Below the pieces are notes generated by a model. That model did no database searches, had not been told where the DNA came from, and saw nothing but the letters and a program-made list of their open reading frames with translations. Of a stretch of 46,217 bases of DNA, positions 39,384 to 45,938 are shown piece by piece (the first letter of the stretch is position 1; each line of letters starts with the position of its first letter). The position numbers and the translations under genes are program-made. This DNA is from a virus, in IMG/VR virus record IMGVR_UViG_3300017963_000374, positions 1 through 46,217 of that record. One strand, given 5' to 3'.

Positions 39384-39868
39384 TGCCGATTTATTTTATC
39401 CAAGCCGCAGACAAGACCGGGCTAATAAAAATCGGATGGGCGGTTGATGTCAACAAGAGATTAAAAGACATTCAGCGCATGTGTCCTATCCGACTCATTG
39501 TTTTGGATACCCACAAGGGCGACGCCCGCACAGAATATATCATTCACCGCATATTTCAAGAATACAGACTACACGGCGAATGGTTTGAGCCAGAACAAAA
39601 ATTGCTTAATTTTATTCAGGATGAAGAATCGAGAAACAAAATAATTAATAATAAAAAAGGTATCAACAAAAAAATTAGGCAGCTAAGATATAATAGCGGA
39701 CTAACAAAAGCCTCTTTTTGTAAAAAAATAGGGGTTAGTGTAGGTGCTATTGATAGGTGGGAATCTGGTGTCAATCTCCCATCTGATAATAGCATTCAGA
39801 AAATCGAGGCTGCATTTAACATTAAACTCGACTCTCTTTTTGTTGTTGAGGCGCAAGAGTCCGCATAA
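39383..39868 (+). CDS. T5orf172-type GIY-YIG domain fused to XRE HTH
   Basis: The 161-residue protein joins an N-terminal GIY-YIG domain of the T5orf172/Mug113 type (IYFIQA at 3-8, IKIGWA at 15-20, Arg 26, His 55, HGEWF 64-68 with catalytic-type Glu 66) to a C-terminal XRE HTH (IRQLRYNSGLTKASFCKKIGVSVGAIDRWESGVNLPSDNSIQKIEAAFNI). A DNA nuclease or nickase guided by its own DNA-binding domain is plausible. The gene overlaps the regulator and endonuclease genes by one base each. Confidence 0.8.
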   Translation: MPIYFIQAADKTGLIKIGWAVDVNKRLKDIQRMCPIRLIVLDTHKGDARTEYIIHRIFQEYRLHGEWFEPEQKLLNFIQDEESRNKIINNKKGINKKIRQLRYNSGLTKASFCKKIGVSVGAIDRWESGVNLPSDNSIQKIEAAFNIKLDSLFVVEAQESA

Positions 39869-40185
39869 TGTCAACCGCCCTTGAGCGCAAATTTGATTAT
39901 CTTTGGCGCGTGTTAGGCGGCCCGGAACTTGAGACAGAATACCGTTTCCACAAAAAGCGCCGTTGGCGATTTGACCGGGCTATACCAGACCAAAGAATCG
40001 GAATCGAGATCGAGGGCGGCACATGGGGCAAAGGGCGGCACAATCGGGAACCCGGCTTCACAAAGGATTGCGAGAAATACAACACCGCCGCCCGGCTTGG
40101 CTGGAAAGTTTACCGCTTCACGGGTTTGATGTTGGATAGTCCAGATAAGTACATCAAGCCAATTATAGAGGATTTATCATTATGA
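39868..40185 (+). CDS. Vsr/PD-(D/E)XK-like endonuclease
   Basis: The 105-residue protein has the fold pattern RFDRAIPDQRIGIEIEGGTWGKGRHNREPGFTKDCEKYNTAARLGWKVYRFT: Asp 33, Glu 46 or 48, and a following His/Lys set match PD-(D/E)XK/Vsr-like nucleases (strand D..., strand ExEG, helix, strand VYRFT). It may cut or nick phage or host DNA during replication and recombination. It is in the early operon with a one-base overlap. Confidence 0.75.
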   Translation: MSTALERKFDYLWRVLGGPELETEYRFHKKRRWRFDRAIPDQRIGIEIEGGTWGKGRHNREPGFTKDCEKYNTAARLGWKVYRFTGLMLDSPDKYIKPIIEDLSL

Positions 40186-40382
40186 CATTCTACCACTACC
40201 ACACGCACGACCTAACCGAATCTGCTATTCTATCCGCGCTCCAATACCACCGGCAGCGTGGGCGCAAACCCCAGGCAGTGATTGTGAGGCCGGATAACCA
40301 GATCAAAAAAGAGGTTGACGGGTTGCCAGTTGAGGTTAGCGACAAAATGAAACCGGCCAAGCATTTTGGGGTGGTGATATGA
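40182..40382 (+). CDS. Small hypothetical protein
   Basis: A 66-residue protein (ESAILSALQYHRQRGRKPQAVIVRPDNQIKKEVDGLPVEV), basic with mixed helix and strand. It overlaps its neighbours by 4 bp on both sides. No known family. Confidence 0.65.
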   Translation: MTFYHYHTHDLTESAILSALQYHRQRGRKPQAVIVRPDNQIKKEVDGLPVEVSDKMKPAKHFGVVI

Positions 40383-40627
40383 TAGTCTTACACCAGCAAT
40401 ACAAGCAACTGATACAAGATTTATTTAACGACAAAAAGCAAGCCATAGCTTATAACCTCGCCCAACGCATCGATTTACACCTTACCCGTCAAACGTTCCA
40501 CTTCCATCGGCGGGGCGAATTGCTCACCAAGTTTGATGATGTGATTCGGGCGATTTTGGCGGGTGAATTGGACGAGGAAACTATACCGGAAAATTATATC
40601 ACGGTGCCGGGTTGGATGGTGAAATAA
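40379..40627 (+). CDS. Small hypothetical protein
   Basis: An 82-residue mainly helical protein (QQYKQLIQDLFNDKKQAIAYNLAQRIDLHL; KFDDVIRAILAGELDEETI). It overlaps the next small gene by one base. No function recognised. Confidence 0.65.
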   Translation: MIVLHQQYKQLIQDLFNDKKQAIAYNLAQRIDLHLTRQTFHFHRRGELLTKFDDVIRAILAGELDEETIPENYITVPGWMVK

Positions 40628-40713
40628 TGGATGAACTATTAGAAAATCTCGTCGGTGCATTATGTGCCGTGTTTTTTTGGCTATGGCTGGCGTATCAATG
40701 GCGGAAGAAATGA
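40627..40713 (+). CDS. Very small membrane peptide
   Basis: A 28-residue frame starting MDELLENLVGALCAVFFWLWLAYQW and ending RKK is a single membrane segment with basic C-terminus. The TAATG overlap couples it to the previous gene. Confidence 0.5.
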   Translation: MDELLENLVGALCAVFFWLWLAYQWRKK

Positions 40714-40799
40714 CTCCAACCGTATTCAGGAATAGGCAGTCTCATAAACCAGGCGCTACAGAATGAAAATAATAAACGAAATCAAATGGAGTTAGAATT

Positions 40800-40985
40800 G
40801 TGAATAAGCCAGAAATGATAAGAGTCCAGCACTTGGACAAGGTGACAACATTTTACGGTAAAAAAACCTTGTCCATTGACTATATGAGCCACCGTTATCT
40901 ATATGATCCACAGCGCAACGTGATTTACTGGACGCAATTGCAACCGGCCATTGTCGGGTGGGGATTTACGCTTAAGGAAAATTGA
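40800..40985 (+). CDS. Small hypothetical protein
   Basis: A 61-residue protein with GTG start and GGAG 11 nt upstream (MNKPEMIRVQHLDKVTTFYG). It is beta-rich. Followed at once by a promoter and a long structured RNA. An 86-bp gap before it holds only short frames. Confidence 0.55.
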   Translation: MNKPEMIRVQHLDKVTTFYGKKTLSIDYMSHRYLYDPQRNVIYWTQLQPAIVGWGFTLKEN

Positions 40986-40988
40986 CCC

Positions 40989-41017
40989 TTGCAATTTTTA
41001 GCAAGGTGTGTTATGAT
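40989..41017 (+). promoter_or_regulatory. Sigma70-type promoter of the structured RNA
   Basis: TTGCAA (40989-40994), 17 bp, TATGAT (41012-41017) with TG two bases before the -10 box. Transcription would start near 41024. Confidence 0.6.
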
Positions 41018-41023
41018 TGATTT

Positions 41024-41196
41024 TGTAAGGCGGTGCCGGAATTGACCACCCGGCGGTGAAAAAGAATAAGACTCAACGGGACACGAAACCTTTAATGGTT
41101 TTAAGCTGGTGATTTACGCGGTACTGCCCCCGTCAAGGGCAAAACCCCGTTGAGTCACCCGTAAGTCATCAGCTTAAAGTTATTGAGGGTTTTTTG
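41024..41196 (+). ncRNA. Long structured RNA with a large pseudoknot
   Basis: About 170 nt without a reading frame. 41086-41118 pairs with 41160-41192 in a continuous stem of about 33 bp, several of them G-U, that runs into the T-tract. The 41-nt loop contains a TGCCC/GGGCA hairpin (41125-41141) and segment 41146-41156, which is a perfect 11-bp complement of GACTCAACGGG at 41070-41080, upstream of the stem: an H-type pseudoknot. A 5' hairpin GCCGG/CCGGC (41035-41054) precedes. It does not match a family I know. Confidence 0.65.
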
Positions 41197-41233
41197 TTTC
41201 TCCAAAAGTTAGAAAAGTTAAAGGAGTCCACTT

Positions 41234-41398
41234 GTGACACTATTTTTTATCGGTTTTGTTATCGGTTTTTTCGTCGGATTTATCGCCCACGCCGGCCTAT
41301 TGGTTTGGCGCGACATCCAGCGCAGCCGGGTTGATCGGATTCGGGTAGCGGCGGGTGAACGCAGGGTAAGCGAAATCAAGGTGAGGCGGGAGAGATGA
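41234..41398 (+). CDS. Small membrane protein
   Basis: A 54-residue protein with GTG start and AAGGAGT 7 nt upstream: MTLFFIGFVIGFFVGFIAHAGLL is a membrane segment with glycine zipper, then an arginine-rich cytoplasmic tail. It overlaps the next gene by 4 bp. May act at the host membrane. Confidence 0.6.
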   Translation: MTLFFIGFVIGFFVGFIAHAGLLVWRDIQRSRVDRIRVAAGERRVSEIKVRRER

Positions 41399-41580
41399 AA
41401 AAAATTATACCGATACCGAGATGGGAAGATGCAAACAATAAGGTAATGATGGATAAAGCTGATCCGCTTGATTGGTTTGTGTATAATAATGAACCCGGTG
41501 GCGATGAGTCTGAGATGGTTTTTAGAGAATCGTTAAGATACTTGATAGATTATATTGTCCAATTATGCAATGAAGATTAA
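41395..41580 (+). CDS. Small acidic hypothetical protein
   Basis: A 61-residue acidic protein (MKKIIPIPRWEDANNKVMMDKADPLDWFVYNNEPGGDE). ATGA overlap with the membrane gene. No function recognised. Confidence 0.6.
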   Translation: MKKIIPIPRWEDANNKVMMDKADPLDWFVYNNEPGGDESEMVFRESLRYLIDYIVQLCNED

Positions 41581-41616
41581 GGCTTACAAAAAATGAAAAA
41601 CTGGACTCCGGTAGGG

Positions 41617-41659
41617 ATCGCCAAGTAGACAAGTAGACACACTCAAGAGGCGGTTTTTT
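41617..41659 (+). terminator. Terminator-like element before the replication gene
   Basis: ATCGCC (41617-41622) pairs with GGCGGT (41649-41654) with one G-U, followed by T6. The 26-nt loop holds two copies of AAGTAGAC. An 11-codon frame (MKNWTPVGIAK, from 41594) lies across its 5' side. It may attenuate entry into the replication genes. Confidence 0.4.
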
Positions 41660-41679
41660 ATTATCAGAATTGAGGGATT

Positions 41680-42480
41680 ATGGCAACAATAATTGATATA
41701 CTCGGAAACAGTACACCCGTATCTGAAACACTAGCTCAAAAATGGGGATATGTAAAGGCGGCAATAGCCTGCAAGGTGTTTTTCTATCAACAATTAAAAA
41801 ATGGGGTATGCTCCGCCAGGGTGTCCACCATAGCTAAAAAACTTGGAATGTCTGCCGGAACCGTAAGCGGGAATCTGAGATGGTTAAGAGAAAACGGGTA
41901 TATCGAAGTTATCGGAGAACATAAAAGCGGCAATGTAACGAACAAATATCGGGTTACAAAGTTATTTTTTGATGCCTTAGAACATTCAGCAGATGAATGT
42001 TATCATTCAGCAGATGAAAGTAACATTCAGCAGATGAATGGAGAAGAAGAAGTAAAAGAATATATAGAATATCCTCTCTATAAAGGCAAGTCACCCCAAA
42101 AACCAAAACAGCAAAAAACACAAAAACCAACCCCGGCAGACATCGAATACTATAACCCGTTAGCACAAGAGTTATTATCTATTTGTGAATTATCCATACC
42201 ACTTGTTAACGGGACAAAGTTAGACTTTATGGGAGTTATTAAGTTTCTGCAAGCCAATCACGCCAACCCAGATATGGTACGCGACTTTGGCCGGTGGTAT
42301 GATGACACGCCCTCGCTGAAAGTTGTTACAGATCAATGGGGGCTTTTTGTTAAAGGGAAACAACCCCGCAAATTTAAGCAAAACGGAAACGGAGCGCACA
42401 AAAATCGCACCGGTTCAAAGCCAGCCCGCAAGCCACGCAATCATATTAAAGTACCAGATGATCAAAAAATGCCATTTTAA
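41680..42480 (+). CDS. Replication initiator with winged-helix domain
   Basis: The 266-residue protein has an N-terminal winged helix (CSARVSTIAKKLGMSAGTVSGNLRWLRENGYIEVIGEHKSGNVTNKYRV, about 48-96), a low-complexity acidic and lysine-rich middle, a C-terminal helical domain (AQELLSICELSIPLVNGTKLDFMGVIKFLQANH) and a basic tail ending MPF, similar to the C-terminal tip of SSB-binding proteins. Three iterons lie within the gene (41983-42040), as in lambda O. Next comes the DnaC-like loader, so it likely opens the origin and recruits it. Confidence 0.75.
   Translation: MATIIDILGNSTPVSETLAQKWGYVKAAIACKVFFYQQLKNGVCSARVSTIAKKLGMSAGTVSGNLRWLRENGYIEVIGEHKSGNVTNKYRVTKLFFDALEHSADECYHSADESNIQQMNGEEEVKEYIEYPLYKGKSPQKPKQQKTQKPTPADIEYYNPLAQELLSICELSIPLVNGTKLDFMGVIKFLQANHANPDMVRDFGRWYDDTPSLKVVTDQWGLFVKGKQPRKFKQNGNGAHKNRTGSKPARKPRNHIKVPDDQKMPF
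41983..42040 (+). repeat. Three iterons within the initiator gene, candidate origin
   Basis: CATTCAGCAGATGAATG occurs at 41983-41999, 42004-42020 (last three bases AAG) and 42024-42040, spaced 21 and 20 bp, about two helical turns. Each copy is a partial palindrome (CATTCA, five bases, TGAATG). AT-rich sequence follows (42047-42090), suited to strand opening. Confidence 0.75.
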
Positions 42481-42496
42481 CTAAAGGAGAATTGTT

Positions 42497-43219
42497 ATGG
42501 AATTTCCAGAATTACGTGAAAAAGAATTGTCTCGATATAGAAACGAAGTGTGGGGCCAGCCACTTTATAATTGTTCCAATTGCGCTGATTTGCAAGTAGT
42601 GAAAAATCAGACCGGCCCGGAAACGTTTGAGATCATCCATTGCCCGGTATGCACCGGTGGAACTCGTCAAACTTGGCTAAATAAGCACAGCGGATTATCG
42701 CAAGGCGAATTACAACGGGCGATGGTAGATTATAAAATCCTCACACCCCAGCACAAAAACGCAAAAATGATGATTGACAAGGCGCTAAAAACTCGCGCCG
42801 GCCTGTATTCATTTTGGGGCGATTTCGGAAGCGGCAAAAGTGCAGCATTGACTACGGTCACGGCTGAGGTTATCCGGGCCGGGGTTGAGGCATACTACGC
42901 GCCGATGGCCAGTATATTGGACCACATCCGGTCAATGTATGCCTTACACCAGGATAGCACGGCTTTTTGGGATCGTTTGCTGACTATACCATGCCTGGCA
43001 TTGGATGAGGTAAATCGATTCAATGATACCTCATGGGCTAAAGAGAAATTGTTCATTTTGGCAGATCAGCGGTATAGGCTACGGGCGACTCATATTACTG
43101 TTTTTGCAACCAATGAAAACCCGACTACCGACTGGTCAGCGGATGAGGCCATAGGCTATTTGTTTTCCAGAATGAATGATGGCGACATTGTTCATTTGGA
43201 AGGGGATTTGAGAGGTTAA
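42497..43219 (+). CDS. DnaC-like helicase loader
   Basis: A 240-residue AAA+ ATPase that would load the host DnaB helicase on the phage origin. A zinc knuckle (C26-C29, C49-C52) comes first, then Walker A GDFGSGKS (108-115), Walker B LALDE (167-171), sensor 1 VFATNEN (202-208) and an arginine-containing LFSRMNDG (about 226-233). Length and order match phage DnaC homologues. Ribosome binding site AAGGAG is 8 nt before the ATG. Next to the initiator gene. Confidence 0.88.
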   Translation: MEFPELREKELSRYRNEVWGQPLYNCSNCADLQVVKNQTGPETFEIIHCPVCTGGTRQTWLNKHSGLSQGELQRAMVDYKILTPQHKNAKMMIDKALKTRAGLYSFWGDFGSGKSAALTTVTAEVIRAGVEAYYAPMASILDHIRSMYALHQDSTAFWDRLLTIPCLALDEVNRFNDTSWAKEKLFILADQRYRLRATHITVFATNENPTTDWSADEAIGYLFSRMNDGDIVHLEGDLRG

Positions 43220-43252
43220 TTATTAAACCGGCCCAGCCGGAAGGAGTCAATT

Positions 43253-43480
43253 ATGGATTGGTTAGAAATTTATCACGATTCAATAAGTATTGCCTCAGTA
43301 GCTTACGAGTTCAATAGTGATCCGTTTTACGCTTTGATAATGGCAGCGGCCCGAAGTGCCGACAGTGAAAATATGGCAAAACTTGAGGCCGCGTTCCCGG
43401 AAGTTTTGGACCAATTCAGGCAACGTTATAATGCTGGGTTGGGGATTCTGGACGGTGACAATCACCGAGAAATGAGTTAG
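43253..43480 (+). CDS. Small hypothetical protein
   Basis: A 75-residue acidic, helical protein (SIASVAYEFNSDPFYALIMAAARSADSENMAKLEAAFPEVL). Ribosome binding site AAGGAG. It could be a small partner of the replication proteins, but this is not decided by sequence. Confidence 0.65.
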   Translation: MDWLEIYHDSISIASVAYEFNSDPFYALIMAAARSADSENMAKLEAAFPEVLDQFRQRYNAGLGILDGDNHREMS

Positions 43481-43482
43481 TG

Positions 43483-43674
43483 ATGAACCTCACCCCAACC
43501 GCCCAAAAATTGCTTGACTTGTTGGCCGAATCCGGCCCGTTATCCTGGTATGAAATCATAGCCGTGATCAACGACGGCCCGGCGTTATTGGCGGCGGTGG
43601 ATCGGTTGCGAGAGTTAGGGTTGATTGAAGATTATTTTAATGGGACAGTGACAGAATTGAGGATAAAAGAATGA
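43483..43674 (+). CDS. Small winged-helix-like protein
   Basis: A 63-residue protein from ATG 43483 (a GTG at 43480 is possible): NLTPTAQKLLDLLAESGPLSWYEIIAVINDGPALLAAVDRLRELGLIEDYFNGTVTELRI has the order of a winged helix (helix, helix-turn-helix, wing strands). Possible DNA-binding regulator. ATGA overlap with the next gene. Confidence 0.65.
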   Translation: MNLTPTAQKLLDLLAESGPLSWYEIIAVINDGPALLAAVDRLRELGLIEDYFNGTVTELRIKE

Positions 43675-43844
43675 GAACTATAATTTTCCACAAAAACCAT
43701 ATGATAGACACCCGGCCCGGCGGCCTCATAATCATCACCCGCTTTTTTGATGTTGGGCGGCGGGTGTATACGTTTAATAATGGCTTGTGGGGTGATGAGG
43801 CGATAAGCTGGGGGCGGCGGTGGGTTGAGAGGGTGGTCTATTAA
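43671..43844 (+). CDS. Small hypothetical protein
   Basis: A 57-residue beta-rich basic protein (MRTIIFHKNHMIDTRPGGLIIITRFFDVGRRVYTFNN to ERVVY). The ATGA overlap and intact frame support it. It ends the rightward early operon before a promoter. Confidence 0.55.
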   Translation: MRTIIFHKNHMIDTRPGGLIIITRFFDVGRRVYTFNNGLWGDEAISWGRRWVERVVY

Positions 43845-43860
43845 TTAGAATCCTCTAACT

Positions 43861-43897
43861 TTTTCACCTTGTTTTTTGGGTGAAAATGGTTTATACT
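43861..43897 (+). promoter_or_regulatory. Promoter within an inverted repeat before the lysis genes
   Basis: TTTTCACC (43861-43868) and GGTGAAAA (43879-43886) form an inverted repeat with nine bases between. It encloses the -35 box TTGTTT (43869-43874); -10 is TATACT (43892-43897), 17 bp away. The inverted repeat may be an operator or an early terminator. Confidence 0.6.
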
Positions 43898-43942
43898 GAT
43901 TATTGACAACGTTTATTAATTAGCTAATTTGGAGGATGAAAA

Positions 43943-44215
43943 ATGGAATTTCTTGAAGGTATCATGATTGGTGGTATCGCGCTCGCGCCGTTGGTTGTTG
44001 GTTTGGTTGCGTTAGCCAAAAAGCTGGGGTTGCCCGAACAATACGCGCCGTGGGCAAACGGGACTCTTGCTGTTGTTGCTGTGATTGGCGCCCAGTTTAT
44101 GGAATTGTACCCGGCCTACACCCAATATTTTGTTATGGCGGCCACCGCCGTTATGACGTTTTTGTCGGCCTCCGGTGTTTACCAGTTCGGCAAAACCACA
44201 ATGAGTAAAAAATAA
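43943..44215 (+). CDS. Holin-like membrane protein
   Basis: A 90-residue protein with two or three membrane segments (GGIALAPLVVGLVALAKKL; NGTLAVVAVIGAQFMEL; YFVMAATAVMTFLSASGVYQF) and a short basic C-terminus (KTTMSKK). Small size, its own promoter and location suit a holin that opens the membrane at lysis. TTGGAGG ribosome binding site. No endolysin is next to it in this window, so the assignment stays tentative. Confidence 0.6.
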   Translation: MEFLEGIMIGGIALAPLVVGLVALAKKLGLPEQYAPWANGTLAVVAVIGAQFMELYPAYTQYFVMAATAVMTFLSASGVYQFGKTTMSKK

Positions 44216-44221
44216 CCACCT

Positions 44222-44274
44222 AACCGGCCCGCGTGTTTTCCCTCCTTTCCACGCGGGCCGGTTGGTATTTTTTG
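44222..44274 (+). terminator. Strong intrinsic terminator
   Basis: A 14-bp perfect stem (44222-44235 with 44250-44263) and T-tract (44269-44274) follow the holin-like gene. Confidence 0.85.
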
Positions 44275-44287
44275 GGGCCGGGTTGAT

Positions 44288-44701
44288 GTGGCGAAAGATC
44301 AGGATGAGGTTAAATACATTGCAAAATCTCTTAGGGAGTTATTTCTCATTGTCCAGTCATTTGAAAAGTGTGTGCATTATCTGGTTGTCACGGATGACCT
44401 ACTCAGGGAGTTTTTGGCCGAAGTTGTTGACCGCCTCGACCGGATAGAGGAGGATATACCCGGCAAAGAGGAATTGCACCAGATCACGCGGGAACTAGAG
44501 CAACAGAGAATCCGAGATCATATCCGGTCATTACAAACGACAATCACCCAGCAATATGCAAACAAGGACAGGCTAACAGAGGAAGCGGCAAAATACGGGG
44601 CCAATGTGCCGCTTGAAATAACAAACCATATTATATCAATCAACGTTGAGATTGATAAACTGAAATCAGAGCTAGAACATTTTAGGGAGTTGCTGGAATG
44701 A
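44288..44701 (+). CDS. Coiled-coil protein resembling an effector-associated helical domain
   Basis: A 137-residue protein with a GTG start. It is almost all helix. The C-terminal half (DRLTEEAAKYGANVPLEITNHIISINVEIDKLKSELE) recalls the helical segments found before STAND-type domains in Chloroflexota and Cyanobacteria proteins (LxxLEEQAAxYGxxVPxHIxNxIxxxxxEIxxLExEL). A spanin, regulator or holin partner is possible. It lies just after a strong terminator, so its promoter is not evident. Confidence 0.55.
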   Translation: MAKDQDEVKYIAKSLRELFLIVQSFEKCVHYLVVTDDLLREFLAEVVDRLDRIEEDIPGKEELHQITRELEQQRIRDHIRSLQTTITQQYANKDRLTEEAAKYGANVPLEITNHIISINVEIDKLKSELEHFRELLE

Positions 44702-44781
44702 AACTATTGCACAAATTAAAATCACTCTTTAGGCGGCGCACAACGCAAGAAATCACCAGGGCAATACTGGTTGTTGTGTAA
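44698..44781 (+). CDS. Very small basic peptide
   Basis: A 27-residue frame (MKLLHKLKSLFRRRTTQEI followed by TRAILVVV) starts with an ATGA overlap. A basic amphipathic N-terminus and hydrophobic C-terminus suggest membrane contact. Confidence 0.45.
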   Translation: MKLLHKLKSLFRRRTTQEITRAILVVV

Positions 44782-44783
44782 TT

Positions 44784-45116
44784 ATGATCGATGTAATAAA
44801 CACGACCTACAGAATAATAATTTCACTTGGGGTGTTTATCCTGTTTGCATGGCTGGCCTATTGGTCGGTCAGGTTTTTTCGGGGTAGGTTCATTCGCAAA
44901 GAAAACGGGATAACGCTGGCAATCGCTGTATTGTGCCTGTCATTCTCTTTAGGTCATTTATGGTCTGTTGCTGCTGCTATTTATCCGATATTCGACATAA
45001 CACCTATATTTACCTTTATCAGCCTAACCGCCAGATTTATAACGGTTTATTTTGCGATTGCGGCGATGGTGTTCGTGACTTGGGAGTTTGGCAATGACAA
45101 AGACAGTGATAAATAA
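44784..45116 (+). CDS. Membrane protein with three to four segments
   Basis: A 110-residue protein: IIISLGVFILFAWLAYWSVRFF, ITLAIAVLCLSFSLGHLWSVAAAIY, ITPIFTFISLTARFITVYFAIAAMVFVTW. A holin or antiholin role is possible since it follows the holin-like gene. The C-terminus (EFGNDKDSDK) is acidic. Confidence 0.6.
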   Translation: MIDVINTTYRIIISLGVFILFAWLAYWSVRFFRGRFIRKENGITLAIAVLCLSFSLGHLWSVAAAIYPIFDITPIFTFISLTARFITVYFAIAAMVFVTWEFGNDKDSDK

Positions 45117-45528
45117 AATTCAGGAGCGCGTTAACCGGGAATTTAATCAGCTTACGGCGGCAGCTAATACCATAGATCAAGTGGCCTATTCTCTTGATGG
45201 CGAGGTTAAGGATTTTGACGCAGCCATGCGCGGCCTGGATGAGTTGAGAGGAATCTTTAGTGATATTTTGGGCGGCCTACGAGCCACCACGGGCAATCTG
45301 CGCGAAGGGCAAGAGTTACTTAATGATTTGGTTGACGGTAGCGCCAACAGTGTAACCCTGATTAACCAATTGGTTGATGTATTTATGGCCGGCGATTATG
45401 GTATACTTGTGCAAGCATTGGAGGTTTTGGATCCGCCGCTTAGGGTTGAGGCACTGAGGAAATTGCCCAGGGATGCCCGGCAGCAGTTATTAAAAGAATT
45501 GAATCAGGTTGATTATGAGCTTGGATAG
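45094..45528 (+). CDS. Helical hypothetical protein
   Basis: From ATG 45094, GGGAG 7 nt upstream, the protein has 144 residues and overlaps the membrane gene. Long amphipathic helices (INKIQERVNREFNQLTAAANTIDQVAYSL; NLREGQELLNDLVDGSANSVTLINQLVDVF) and a compact C-terminal part (VLDPPLRVEALRKLPRDARQQLLKELN). Perhaps a partner of the membrane protein. It ends with TAG. Confidence 0.6.
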   Translation: MTKTVINKIQERVNREFNQLTAAANTIDQVAYSLDGEVKDFDAAMRGLDELRGIFSDILGGLRATTGNLREGQELLNDLVDGSANSVTLINQLVDVFMAGDYGILVQALEVLDPPLRVEALRKLPRDARQQLLKELNQVDYELG

Positions 45529-45551
45529 TACCAATGTACTATAATTATAAT

Positions 45552-45580
45552 TTGCTTTTTTTATCGGTATTGTGTATAAT
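45552..45580 (+). promoter_or_regulatory. Sigma70-type promoter
   Basis: TTGCTT (45552-45557), 17 bp, perfect TATAAT (45575-45580), before the GNAT-like gene at 45633. Confidence 0.75.
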
Positions 45581-45632
45581 AGCAGTATATAAGTAATGTT
45601 ATTAGGTTGTTAGGCAGAACTGAGCAAACACT

Positions 45633-45938
45633 ATGATTTTTGAAACTCTTCACGAAAGCGCCCAGCGCGGTGAACTGCTGTTAATTGACGGTGGCTTTTG
45701 CCATTGGCATCTGCGCCGCGATGGTCAATTGACCATCCGTGAGATTATCAGCACTCGCCCCGGCGCAGGCTCGGCAATGCTGGCCGAACTCAAACGGCAG
45801 CCGGCACAATCAATTTTTGCCAAATGCCCGGTTGATTTGCCAGCGAATGACTGGTACAGGCGGCGAGGTTTTGAGTTGGAGCGCACCGAAACGACGCGCA
45901 CCGGGCGGGAGTTGAACTTGTGGCGACTCCGGCTTTGA
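45633..45938 (+). CDS. GNAT-like acetyltransferase, short
   Basis: A 101-residue protein with a short GNAT core: ISTRPGAGSAMLAELKRQ is motif A for acetyl-CoA binding (RPGAGSAM; normally R/QxxGxG/A) and PANDWYRRRGFELERTET is motif B. The N-terminal strands are reduced, so it is a minimal member. It may modify a host or phage protein. No clear ribosome binding site. It overlaps the next gene by 19 bp. Confidence 0.65.
   Translation: MIFETLHESAQRGELLLIDGGFCHWHLRRDGQLTIREIISTRPGAGSAMLAELKRQPAQSIFAKCPVDLPANDWYRRRGFELERTETTRTGRELNLWRLRL

Noticed and set aside
40714-40799. Ten-codon frame MKIINEIKWS at 40763.
   Set aside because: Too short, no ribosome binding site and no overlap pattern; I see nothing else in this gap.
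41983-42040. CRISPR-like array.
   Set aside because: The copies are 17 bp with 3-4 bp between and lie within a coding sequence; iterons explain them better.
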